Source: Lacrimispora defluvii
GTDB taxonomy: Bacteria; Bacillota; Clostridia; Lachnospirales; Lachnospiraceae
Direction: 5' to 3'
DNA: 64,000 bases
Assembly: GCA_013036995.1 (NCBI GenBank)
Contig: JAAOXG010000021.1
Coordinates: forward strand, 1 to 64,000
Shown here: positions 7,932 through 15,525 of the stretch, piece by piece
How the letters are laid out: every line of letters starts with the position of its first letter
Numbering within the stretch: position 1 is the stretch's first letter
Notes under the pieces: generated by a model
Seen by the model: only the letters and a program-made list of their open reading frames with translations
Database searches by the model: none
Told to the model about the DNA's origin: nothing
Made by a program: the position numbers and the translations under genes

Positions 7932-8696
7932 TTAATACATAAATCCAATATTTACCCGGCTGTATGCTTTATATAAAGTAGAAGAAGACTTCGTGTATGT
8001 CCAGGATTCTCCGTTCAGTCCTGAACCAGAGTATCCAATCCATGGATCACCCAGGGCAAACGCAGACTTATCACTTTTCGCTCCATACACCGACATAAAA
8101 TGACCGTTTGTTGAATAGAGCCAGCCGTCACTGGTTGAAAAGGTCAATCCAATAATGGGGGCGGCTTTTGATGTGGAAACACCGTTGTATAAAAGTCTGC
8201 ACATCTCAGAGGAGGATTCATTGTATCTTCCTACGTATCTGTTTTTCGTCTGCTGCCCGTTAATATAGTTTACCATATCAGCAAGATAAGAGCCATTGGT
8301 GGTAGTCCGGCATCCTCTGGCAATGTCCGACTGATTACGGGCAACTCCCAGATAATTTAGTGCTGCCTGAACAGCTGCCGGGCCGCAATTATAGTTAGTG
8401 ATCTGGCTGTATACGGTATATCCGTTTAGGTACTTCCATGAAGTGGCTGCCTGACGTGAAAGGCTTTGGTTCAGTAAATCATCCTTCTTAACGCCTGATT
8501 TATCCTGCGGTCTTGCAGATCGGGCTCCTTTGGGCGCTTTCAGGGAATCCCAGCTAACAGGGCTGCTCTCTCCACTTACAGATACAGTTTTCACTTCTAT
8601 AATTTCTTTCGTGGAATCCTCCTGTGCTGCAAAGGAGATGCTGTTGACTGACAACGCCATCGTTAAAGTCAGAAACATTAAAAGTAGCTTTTTCAT
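7932..8696 (-). CDS. Secreted C39-like cysteine peptidase domain protein
   Basis: 254 residues. A signal peptide (about residues 1-23, cleavage near SFA-A) is followed by a low-complexity linker and a papain-like C39 domain. The catalytic Cys is in TNYNCGPAAVQAALNYLG (near residue 105), the His in GHFMSVYGA, and the Asp/Asn position in GDPWIGY. These match the Peptidase_C39_2 group, usually stand-alone secreted proteins rather than the peptidase part of a bacteriocin exporter. No bacteriocin precursor or transporter is adjacent. GGAGGG precedes the ATG. The substrate is unknown. Confidence 0.8.
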   Translation of the reverse strand: MKKLLLMFLTLTMALSVNSISFAAQEDSTKEIIEVKTVSVSGESSPVSWDSLKAPKGARSARPQDKSGVKKDDLLNQSLSRQAATSWKYLNGYTVYSQITNYNCGPAAVQAALNYLGVARNQSDIARGCRTTTNGSYLADMVNYINGQQTKNRYVGRYNESSSEMCRLLYNGVSTSKAAPIIGLTFSTSDGWLYSTNGHFMSVYGAKSDKSAFALGDPWIGYSGSGLNGESWTYTKSSSTLYKAYSRVNIGFMY

Positions 8697-8983
8697 AATT
8701 TTTACCCTCCATTTTCTTTTGTTACCAGATTCTTTTGATTTTAATTACCGGATATCCGGCGACCTGATGCAATACTTAATATGAAATGGCACTCACCTCC
8801 CCCTCGGTCTGTTTTCCAATATACTACAAAATTCTACAAAAAACGGAACCGTGTTGAAAATAGCAGTTTATATGTAATAAATTACTGGTTTCATGCTCCA
8901 CCAAATTAAACAGACCCACACCGGTTAGATTTTTATTCTACCTGTGCGGGCCTGTTAGCCTGAAAAAATGTAACACGCTTCTT
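8697..8983. other. Intergenic region with weak hairpin
   Basis: No gene is seen. An imperfect stem (8915-8925 with 8940-8950, two mismatches) lies after the ferric-reductase-like gene and may end that unit. The part near 8750-8860 is the 5' region of the C39-like gene. Confidence 0.4.
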
Positions 8984-9376
8984 CTAAAATCCAATGTAAT
9001 ATAGGGCTCCTGGTAACAGCAGATGCAAAGCTATAAAAAGAATGGCCAGCAACGCTATTCTCCTGTGCCATACTAAGATTACAGCTTTTTTCTTTATGGA
9101 AAAGAGTACTCCAAGAATCACTGCTGCAATACTGGCAATCCAGGCAAGGGTACCTGTATGAAGCCTGATTGAACCAAGCGCCAGGTATCCATGAATCAGG
9201 GAAATCACTGCCAGACCAAGCCCGGCAGGTTTATGAATCTTTCTAAACCCCATTCTCCAACTGGTAATTGTACGATTTTTTCCTTTGCAGAATATCCGGT
9301 TAAAATGCCTCAGCAAAAACGGCATCATAACAATTGCAAACAAAACTGCGCTTGTAATCCCTAATACTTCATACAT
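8984..9376 (-). CDS. Membrane haem-b protein of ferric-reductase/b561-like type
   Basis: 130 residues with four predicted membrane helices. Four His residues (48, 62, 104, 118) are arranged as two H-x13-H pairs, the pattern of bis-His haem ligands in ferric-reductase-domain proteins. No flavin or NAD domain is present, so it would be a bare transmembrane electron conduit. Its neighbour 15 bp upstream encodes a cytochrome-b5-type lipoprotein and the Rnf operon lies beyond that, suggesting a role in moving electrons across the membrane. This role is an inference; the family members of this size are poorly characterised. Confidence 0.65.
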   Translation of the reverse strand: MYEVLGITSAVLFAIVMMPFLLRHFNRIFCKGKNRTITSWRMGFRKIHKPAGLGLAVISLIHGYLALGSIRLHTGTLAWIASIAAVILGVLFSIKKKAVILVWHRRIALLAILFIALHLLLPGALYYIGF

Positions 9377-9391
9377 ATTATCACCTCCGGC

Positions 9392-9730
9392 CTATTCCAC
9401 AATCTTTCCTACTTCTTTCATCTTCTTTAAAACAGAAGTTCCGTGAGGAGATACTTTCTTAATCTCTTCTGTGAGGTCCTTACCTGCCGTGTAGCCGTTG
9501 TGTTCTCCGTCCTTCCACATCTTACTTTCAGTAACATCATAGATCACGCCGTCAACCGCAATATAAGCAGGATTTCCGTCTTTACCATTATATTTTGAAA
9601 GTTCATCCAACGTAAGCTCCAGTTTTTCTGATGATCCAGTGGTATTGTCCTGAGCTTTTGAACCGGCACAACCCGCAAGCAGGAATATAATCATTAATGA
9701 AAGAACATAAATTATCATGCTTTTTTTCAT
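9392..9730 (-). CDS. Cytochrome-b5-like haem-binding lipoprotein
   Basis: 112 residues. A lipobox (LLAGC, Cys21) indicates anchoring on the outer membrane face. Residues 38-112 match the small cytochrome b5 haem/steroid-binding domain: LTLDELSKYNGKDG, then AYIAVDGVIYDVT, with candidate axial ligands His78 in EHNGY and His96 in SPHGT. Known members of this fold carry haem b or bind haem-like ligands. It is cotranscribed with the downstream haem-b membrane protein, so electron exchange between the two is plausible. A hairpin terminator of the Rnf operon lies upstream, so this pair probably has its own promoter. Confidence 0.78.
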   Translation of the reverse strand: MKKSMIIYVLSLMIIFLLAGCAGSKAQDNTTGSSEKLELTLDELSKYNGKDGNPAYIAVDGVIYDVTESKMWKDGEHNGYTAGKDLTEEIKKVSPHGTSVLKKMKEVGKIVE

Positions 9731-9864
9731 AGAACCATCTCCTTTGTATCCTTTTTGTATTTGCTATTATATCAGTATATTTGTCTTTTATCAATAATTA
9801 ATCTAAATTATGTTTCATTTTTTTTGCATTTTCTGTTAAATTGCTAGAAAATTAACAAAAAAAA

Positions 9865-9908
9865 TGCTGCAACACAAGACTGTTATGAAACAAGCTTGTA
9901 TTACAGCA
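9865..9908 (-). terminator. Intrinsic terminator of the Rnf operon
   Basis: A 14-bp stem (9865-9878 with 9895-9908, two G-U type positions) followed on the minus strand by TTTTTTTT. It begins 20 bp after the rnfB stop codon. Confidence 0.85.
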
Positions 9909-9928
9909 CTCTTATACCTATAGCATTT

Positions 9929-10717
9929 TTATATAATTACCTTAACCGGGCACTTGGCAGCACATTTACCGCAATTGGTGCATTTGTCATAATCAATGAT
10001 CGCAACATTATTGTCCATATGGATGGCATCAAATTCACACTGTTTGATACACATGGTACAGCCAATACAGCCCACATCACATTTAGCCTTTACATCTTTT
10101 CCCTTATCATGGGAGTTACACTGAACTAAATACTCTGCTTTATATGGAACCATATCAATTAATGCATTGGGACAGGAAGCCACACATTTGCCACAGGCAA
10201 CGCACTTCTCCTTATCTACTACCGCAATACCGTCCACAACATGGATCGCATCAAATTCACATGCTTTCACACAGGAGCCGTATCCCATACAGCCATAAAC
10301 ACATGACTTCTCACCAGATCCAGGTACGACTGAAATTTTACGGCAGTCATCAATACCATAATAATTATACTGAACTTTTGTTTTATCACAGCTGCCTTTG
10401 CACTTCACAAAAGCAACCTTCCTGTCAGCGGAACCTGCAGCTACTCCCATGATTTCACTGATCTTTTCTGTCACTGAAGCACCACCCACCGGACAGGCAC
10501 CAACATCAGCCTGACCTGCGGCAATGGCTTTTGCAAGAGCATCACACCCTGCATAGCCGCAACCGCCGCAGTTGTTGCCTGGCAGCTCATTTCTGACCAT
10601 GATCTCCTTTTCGTCAACCTCAACTTTAAATTTCTCACTTGCAATGCCGAGGAATACTCCAATCAGAATACCGATAATGCCAACAACGGCCGCCGCAAAA
10701 ATAATTCCTGTTATCAT
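9929..10717 (-). CDS. rnfB: Rnf electron transport complex subunit RnfB
   Basis: 262 residues. One N-terminal membrane helix (about 3-25) is followed by a four-Cys Fe4S4 motif (Cys50, 53, 58, 75; CGGCGYAGC) and a ferredoxin-like part with repeated CxxCxxC/CxxxCP sets, such as CVACGKCVASCP and CTNCGKCAAKCP. RnfB takes electrons from reduced ferredoxin and passes them into the membrane complex. It is the last gene of the complete rnfCDGEAB operon, followed by a strong terminator. The extra ferredoxin repeats are usual in clostridial RnfB. Confidence 0.95.
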   Translation of the reverse strand: MITGIIFAAAVVGIIGILIGVFLGIASEKFKVEVDEKEIMVRNELPGNNCGGCGYAGCDALAKAIAAGQADVGACPVGGASVTEKISEIMGVAAGSADRKVAFVKCKGSCDKTKVQYNYYGIDDCRKISVVPGSGEKSCVYGCMGYGSCVKACEFDAIHVVDGIAVVDKEKCVACGKCVASCPNALIDMVPYKAEYLVQCNSHDKGKDVKAKCDVGCIGCTMCIKQCEFDAIHMDNNVAIIDYDKCTNCGKCAAKCPVKVII

Positions 10718-10735
10718 ATTCTTTCGTCTCCTCCC

Positions 10736-11311
10736 TTAAATTAATCCGGAAAATCCGAAAAATGCAATTGCCATCAGGCCAGAGGTAATCAGAACAATTG
10801 GTGATCCCTTAAAGGAATGAGGAACGTCATTATATTCGATTCTTTCACGGACACCAGCCAGCATAATAATGGCAATGGTGAAACCAACGGAAATACCCAC
10901 ACCGTTTACAACGCTCTCCAGAATGTTATAATCCTTCTGAACATTGGTCAGTGCCACACCTAAAACAGCACAGTTTGTTGTAATCAGAGGCAGATACACA
11001 CCAAGGGCCTCATAAAGAGCAGGCATGGATTTCTTTAAAAACATTTCTACAAACTGTACCAGCGCTGCAATTACAAGAATAAATACGATGGTCTGTAAAA
11101 ATTCCAGATGAAGACCAACCAATACACTCTTATAAATTAAGCTGGTAACAAATGATGCAATGGTAATTACAAAGATAACAGCCGCGCCCATGCCGGCAGA
11201 AGTTTTCACATTTTTGGAAACTCCAAGGAATGGACAAAGGCCGAGGAACTGACTGAGCACTACGTTATTAACCAGTGCGGAGCCAATGGCAATTAATAAT
11301 AATTCTTTCAT
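10736..11311 (-). CDS. rnfA: Rnf complex membrane subunit RnfA
   Basis: 191 residues, six hydrophobic segments, the standard size of RnfA/NqrE. Conserved Cys-bearing half-helices LGLCPFLGVS (near residue 24) and TTNCAVLGVAL (near residue 111) supply the ligands of the membrane Fe2S2 centre formed with RnfE. Genes on both sides are rnfE and rnfB with short gaps, so it belongs to the operon. In the complex it takes part in electron flow between ferredoxin and NAD coupled to Na+ or H+ movement. Confidence 0.95.
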   Translation of the reverse strand: MKELLLIAIGSALVNNVVLSQFLGLCPFLGVSKNVKTSAGMGAAVIFVITIASFVTSLIYKSVLVGLHLEFLQTIVFILVIAALVQFVEMFLKKSMPALYEALGVYLPLITTNCAVLGVALTNVQKDYNILESVVNGVGISVGFTIAIIMLAGVRERIEYNDVPHSFKGSPIVLITSGLMAIAFFGFSGLI

Positions 11312-11323
11312 CGATCCACTCTC

Positions 11324-12118
11324 CTATTCGTCTTTCTTGGAAGTTGCAGTTTTTAATTCTGCTTCTTTTCTGGCTACTTCTGCTTTTTTCGCTGCAAGGG
11401 CTTCTTCCTCTGCCTGTCTTTTTCTGGTTTCTAAAACTTCATGGTTTGACATGCAGGAAGAACCGGTACAGGACATACAGTTGCCTCCGCAGGCTAACTT
11501 GGATGGCGGTACTGAACCATTGGTTGCAGACGGAGCTTTGAATTTGTTCTGCAGGGCAGTTAAAATCGAAAGTACAAAGAATGCGCCTGGAGCCAGAACA
11601 AAAATAGCGATATGATAGTTCTCAGGAATAAATTTAAAACCGAATACGGCACCGGACCCCAGGATCTCACGAACGAGACCGATACAGGTTAAGGCGATGG
11701 TAAATCCAAGTCCCATACCAATTCCGTCAAAGGTGGAGGCCATCACGCCGTTCTTGGAAGCATAGGATTCCGCACGTCCTAAGATAATACAGTTAACAAC
11801 GATCAGCGGAATATAGATTCCAAGAGCAGAATACAGGCTTGGTACATAGGCCTGTAAAAGCAGCTGCACGATCGTAACAAGAGTCGCTACGATAACGATG
11901 TAAGCCGGGATTCTGACACGGTCCGGAATAATCTTACGCATAGCAGAAATAATCATATTGGAAAATAACAGTACCACAGTTGTGGAAAGCCCCATACCTG
12001 CTCCGTTAATCGCAGATGTGGTAACAGCCAGAGTCGGACACATACCGAGCATCAGCACGAAGGTCGGGTTCTCTTTTACGATACCGTTAAATAAACGTTC
12101 TGTACATTTGTTATTCAT
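11324..12118 (-). CDS. rnfE: Rnf complex membrane subunit RnfE with cysteine-bearing C-terminal tail
   Basis: 264 residues. Residues 1-200 are the six-helix RnfE core, with LGMCPTLAV and VVNCIILGRAE as the Cys half-helices that pair with RnfA. After the core comes an extension of about 58 residues: a cluster of four Cys (210, 214, 217, 222) and then a charged, Ala/Glu/Lys-rich segment likely to be a helix. This tail is not part of the core fold; it could bind a metal or an extra cluster, or be structural. It overlaps no neighbour and reads through without interruption. Confidence 0.93.
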   Translation of the reverse strand: MNNKCTERLFNGIVKENPTFVLMLGMCPTLAVTTSAINGAGMGLSTTVVLLFSNMIISAMRKIIPDRVRIPAYIVIVATLVTIVQLLLQAYVPSLYSALGIYIPLIVVNCIILGRAESYASKNGVMASTFDGIGMGLGFTIALTCIGLVREILGSGAVFGFKFIPENYHIAIFVLAPGAFFVLSILTALQNKFKAPSATNGSVPPSKLACGGNCMSCTGSSCMSNHEVLETRKRQAEEEALAAKKAEVARKEAELKTATSKKDE

Positions 12119-12129
12119 CTTCCCACCTC

Positions 12130-12744
12130 CTACTGATTCATATAGTGATGCACATAATACAATGCCGCGTTAACAGCATTGGTAGTTGCACTTGATGTAA
12201 TGGTAGCGCCGCTGATGGCATTGATCTCGGCATCACCTGCATTACCGGACTTGGTAACAGTAAGTGATTCCGCACTCTTTCCGGTATACTGGCCTTTAAA
12301 TTCCGGTTCCTTTGCCTTAAGACCTAAGCCCGGAGTATCGCTGATTGCCAGAAACTCGATACCGCTTATACTTCCATCCGTTTTGATTCCTACGGAAAGC
12401 TCTACTGTACCGCCATAGCTGTCATCCGAATGTGACGTTATGACATACCCCAGCAGAGTTCCGCTTCCATCTACCGCCTGAAGTGCTTTGTTCACACCAA
12501 CATTACCAAAGTCCTGTGTGGTAAGATCTGTATTGCAGGTTTCAATGGCTGCCTTCATCTTATCATCAGACTTAAAATCAGCTGCTTCCGGAAACACTGC
12601 CTTATATGCCTCAATATTTGCAGCAAGAGTTGCTTTTTCAATCGGAGCTTTGGTAATCTGATAAGCACCGCCTAAGAGGAAACCGGAAACCAGAGTAATG
12701 ACAAATAAAATCAACGCGTCTTTCATATATCCGCCACTCTTCAT
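12130..12744 (-). CDS. rnfG: Rnf complex flavoprotein subunit RnfG
   Basis: 204 residues from the ATG at 12744, which has AAGGAGG at proper distance; an in-frame upstream extension lies inside rnfD and is unlikely. One N-terminal membrane anchor is followed by an extracytoplasmic FMN-binding domain. The covalent FMN site SGAT is present (Thr181, within ISGATITSS). RnfG relays electrons outside the membrane plane between RnfD and the RnfA/E cluster. It starts 1 bp after the rnfD stop codon. Confidence 0.94.
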   Translation of the reverse strand: MKSGGYMKDALILFVITLVSGFLLGGAYQITKAPIEKATLAANIEAYKAVFPEAADFKSDDKMKAAIETCNTDLTTQDFGNVGVNKALQAVDGSGTLLGYVITSHSDDSYGGTVELSVGIKTDGSISGIEFLAISDTPGLGLKAKEPEFKGQYTGKSAESLTVTKSGNAGDAEINAISGATITSSATTNAVNAALYYVHHYMNQ

Positions 12745-12745
12745 C

Positions 12746-13669
12746 TTATTTGCCCTCCTTTCCAAATGCTTTTGGAAGTGAAATCTTCTCAATCAGCGGA
12801 ACCAGAATATTGCTGATGATGATTGCATAAGAAACTCCCTCTGCAGAGCCTCCGAAAAGACGGAACAGACCGGTAAGCACACCTAACAGAATTCCGAAAT
12901 AGATCTGCCCCTTTATTGTAACAGGACTTGTTACATAATCGGTTGCCATAAAGAATGCACCAAATATGATACCGCCGCCGCATAAGTGAGTCAGGACATA
13001 CATCAGATCATGCTGGCCAAACACAAATACAAACAGAGAAAATGTAATTAAATAGGCAGCCGGAATACGGATTGATATTACTTTTCTTGCGATTAAATAT
13101 GCCGCGCCAATCAGAAGGGCGATAACGGAAACTTCTCCGATTGTTCCAGGAATTTTTCCGATAAACATGGCAGCCACATCAACTGACTGACCAGCTTTAA
13201 ACGCTGCAAGAGGAGTAGGGCTTACAACCGCGTCATTGTATGTAAACGTAGTCATAGGTCCTGCAAAAGAGATCAGAAGAAAACATCTTGCCGCAAGGGC
13301 AGGGTTCATAAAGTTCTGTCCCAGACCGCCATAAAGCTGTTTAACAACAATAATCGCAAACACACCGCCTAAAAATGGCATCCATAATGGAATTGCCGGA
13401 GGCATGTTAAGTCCAAGAATCATTCCGGTTACAAGTGCACTGCCATCACTGACAGTTACTGGTTTTCCCATAAGGGTTTCAAAAACATATTCACTTAATA
13501 CACAGGATAAAATGCTGACAAGCAACACCAGTGCAGCTTTTACTCCAAACTGATATACACCATACGCAGTAGCCGGGATCATGGCAATTGCAACATCCAG
13601 CATAAGATTCTGTGATGTTACCTGGTCCCTGACATGAGGTGATGATGATACGTTTAATAATTTACTCAT
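12746..13669 (-). CDS. rnfD: Rnf complex membrane subunit RnfD
   Basis: 307 residues, multi-helix NqrB/RnfD membrane protein. The N-terminal SSSPHVRD motif and GGLGQNFMNPALAARCF are typical. The covalent-FMN loop reads VVSPTPLA, with Thr152 in the place of the flavin-linked Thr; the common SGAT is thus SPT here. If the Thr is still modified the subunit should work normally. Tightly packed between rnfC and rnfG. Confidence 0.94.
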   Translation of the reverse strand: MSKLLNVSSSPHVRDQVTSQNLMLDVAIAMIPATAYGVYQFGVKAALVLLVSILSCVLSEYVFETLMGKPVTVSDGSALVTGMILGLNMPPAIPLWMPFLGGVFAIIVVKQLYGGLGQNFMNPALAARCFLLISFAGPMTTFTYNDAVVSPTPLAAFKAGQSVDVAAMFIGKIPGTIGEVSVIALLIGAAYLIARKVISIRIPAAYLITFSLFVFVFGQHDLMYVLTHLCGGGIIFGAFFMATDYVTSPVTIKGQIYFGILLGVLTGLFRLFGGSAEGVSYAIIISNILVPLIEKISLPKAFGKEGK

Positions 13670-13680
13670 ACTTCACTCTC

Positions 13681-15003
13681 CTACGCTTTTTTTCTGCTTG
13701 CAATAACTGTTTTGCGCATCTCTTTAAATGCCTGGGTTAATGGCAGTTTCGCCGGACAGGCATATGCACAGCAGCCGCATTCGCAGCATTCCATACCATC
13801 TAATTTTACAAATGTATCTATGTCAGATCTCATAGCTGCCTGCATCATCATCTGCGGAACCACGCGGCTTGGACAAACATTGACACATCTGCCGCAGCGG
13901 ATGCAGGCAGTAGATTCACTCTGTGCTACCTCATCCTTTGACATGCAGGTAAGCGCAGAGGAGGTTTTGGTAACAGGAATATTCATGTTAAACAACGCCT
14001 GCCCCATCATCGGTCCTCCGGAAATTACTTTCTCCGGTTCTGTTTTAAATCCGCCGGAAGCCTCTAACAGCTCGGCATAATTTGTTCCTGTTCTCACATT
14101 ATAGTTCTGTGGATTTGCAATGGCATCGCCGGTAACTGTTATAATTCTTCTGATTAAAGGAGTGGAATTTGCAACTGCATTGTAAATGGATATAACCGTA
14201 TCCACGTTATCCACGATGCAGCCTGCATCAGCCGGAAGCATGGAAGAGTTGATCTTTCTTCCTGTTACCGCATAGATCAGAGCGCGCTCTCCACCCTGTG
14301 GATATTTTGTCTTTAAGGGGCAGACCGTGATTCTTGGCTCATCTTTTACAAGCTCCGTCATCACTCTGATTGCCTCTGGTTTATTGTCTTCGATTCCGAT
14401 TACACCTTTTGCATTATCAAACAGCTGAAGAATGATACTCAGACCTTTAATAATACTTTCCGGCTCTTCCAGCATCATCCGATAATCGGAAGTCAGATAT
14501 GGCTCGCATTCTGCTCCGTTTACGATAATCGTATCAATCTTTGTCTCATCCTTTGGTGTAAGCTTTACATGTGTTGGAAATCCTGCACCGCCAAGTCCTA
14601 CAATGCCGGCCTCCTTTACGATATTACGTATCTCTTCTTTTGACAGGGATTTGGGATCCCGCTGTTTTCCAAAACCTTCCGCTTCCTGATATTTGCCATC
14701 ATTATCAACAATGATTGACATTACCATGGAGCCGTTGGCAACCATTCTTGGTTCAATGGTTTTTACTGTTCCTGAAACAGAACTGATCACACAGGCAGAA
14801 ATAAAACCGTTTGCCTCTCCGATCTTCTGACCAACTAATACCTGATCACCTGCTGCCACCAGAGGCTTCGCAGGAGCACCGATATGCTGGGATAGCGGGA
14901 ACACCATCTCGCCTTTTGGCTGCAGTACCTGCACAGGTTTATTTTCCGACAATTCTTTTCCCTCATAGGTGTGAATGCCGCCTTTAAATGTAGCCAAACC
15001 CAT
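13681..15003 (-). CDS. rnfC: Rnf complex NADH-interacting subunit RnfC
   Basis: 440 residues. A flavin/NAD-binding region with GLGGAGFPTHVKL (near residue 158) is followed by a SLBB-like part and two Fe4S4 motifs, CIRCGRCVNVCPS (from residue 367) and CCECGCCAYACPA (from residue 406). RnfC is the peripheral subunit that reduces NAD+ with electrons from the membrane part. It is the first gene of the operon; a promoter lies about 70 bp upstream. Confidence 0.95.
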   Translation of the reverse strand: MGLATFKGGIHTYEGKELSENKPVQVLQPKGEMVFPLSQHIGAPAKPLVAAGDQVLVGQKIGEANGFISACVISSVSGTVKTIEPRMVANGSMVMSIIVDNDGKYQEAEGFGKQRDPKSLSKEEIRNIVKEAGIVGLGGAGFPTHVKLTPKDETKIDTIIVNGAECEPYLTSDYRMMLEEPESIIKGLSIILQLFDNAKGVIGIEDNKPEAIRVMTELVKDEPRITVCPLKTKYPQGGERALIYAVTGRKINSSMLPADAGCIVDNVDTVISIYNAVANSTPLIRRIITVTGDAIANPQNYNVRTGTNYAELLEASGGFKTEPEKVISGGPMMGQALFNMNIPVTKTSSALTCMSKDEVAQSESTACIRCGRCVNVCPSRVVPQMMMQAAMRSDIDTFVKLDGMECCECGCCAYACPAKLPLTQAFKEMRKTVIASRKKA

Positions 15004-15073
15004 TAGACTAACCCTCTTTCTCTACAATTCTTTATCTCTCCCGACAAAATCTTCTCACTTTGTCACCGGAGTA

Positions 15074-15102
15074 AGTATAACACAATCTGTAGGCTGAAAC
15101 AA
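15074..15102 (-). promoter_or_regulatory. Sigma-A-like promoter of the rnf operon
   Basis: On the minus strand TTGTTT (15102-15097), a 17-nt spacer and TATACT (15079-15074), leaving a leader of about 65 nt to rnfC. Confidence 0.6.
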
Positions 15103-15434
15103 TCCGAAATTACATATTGTATACTGTGTTCCGATTGTAATTCTTACCATTGGTGGGAGGAATGACCTGCCTTAAGTTACAATTTATTGTTAAATGTTAA
15201 ACAATCAAACTTTGTAACCAATGCCTTTGTTTTCCAAAAAAAACAATCATTTCTTCTTGTATACATAAAAAAACAAAATAATCAGTTTTTTCAATTATTG
15301 TTTTTATTTTTATACATTCTTCCTTGTTAAATTTTTGTTAATTTTTTCTTTTTGCCGAAAAATTCTCTTTATTATTAATAAATATTTTTCATTAATCAGC
15401 CCATTTATTTATTAAAAAAAATAATAACAAAACA
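15103..15434. other. AT-rich intergenic region
   Basis: No gene is visible. The stretch is very AT-rich, with poly-A and poly-T runs from 15,240 on, and separates the rnf promoter from the exporter terminator. It may serve as an upstream promoter element region. Confidence 0.4.
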
Positions 15435-15495
15435 GGAGCATCCGGCTTGCTATGAGCAGAAATCCTTTCCCATTCATAGCTTTGTCCAATGCTCC
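15435..15495 (-). terminator. Terminator of the MarR/ABC exporter operon
   Basis: Arms 15435-15455 and 15474-15495 form a long imperfect stem (GGAGCAT with ATGCTCC outermost, CTATGA with TCATAG innermost), followed on the minus strand by TGTTTTGTTATTATTTTT. Confidence 0.7.
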
Positions 15496-15525
15496 CTTAG
15501 TAAATCAACTGTTAAAAACCATGGA

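Noticed and set aside
9929-15003. Rnf operon taken as the Nqr complex
   Set aside because: Gene order CDGEAB and the ferredoxin-type RnfB are specific for Rnf; there is no NqrF or NqrA-type gene.
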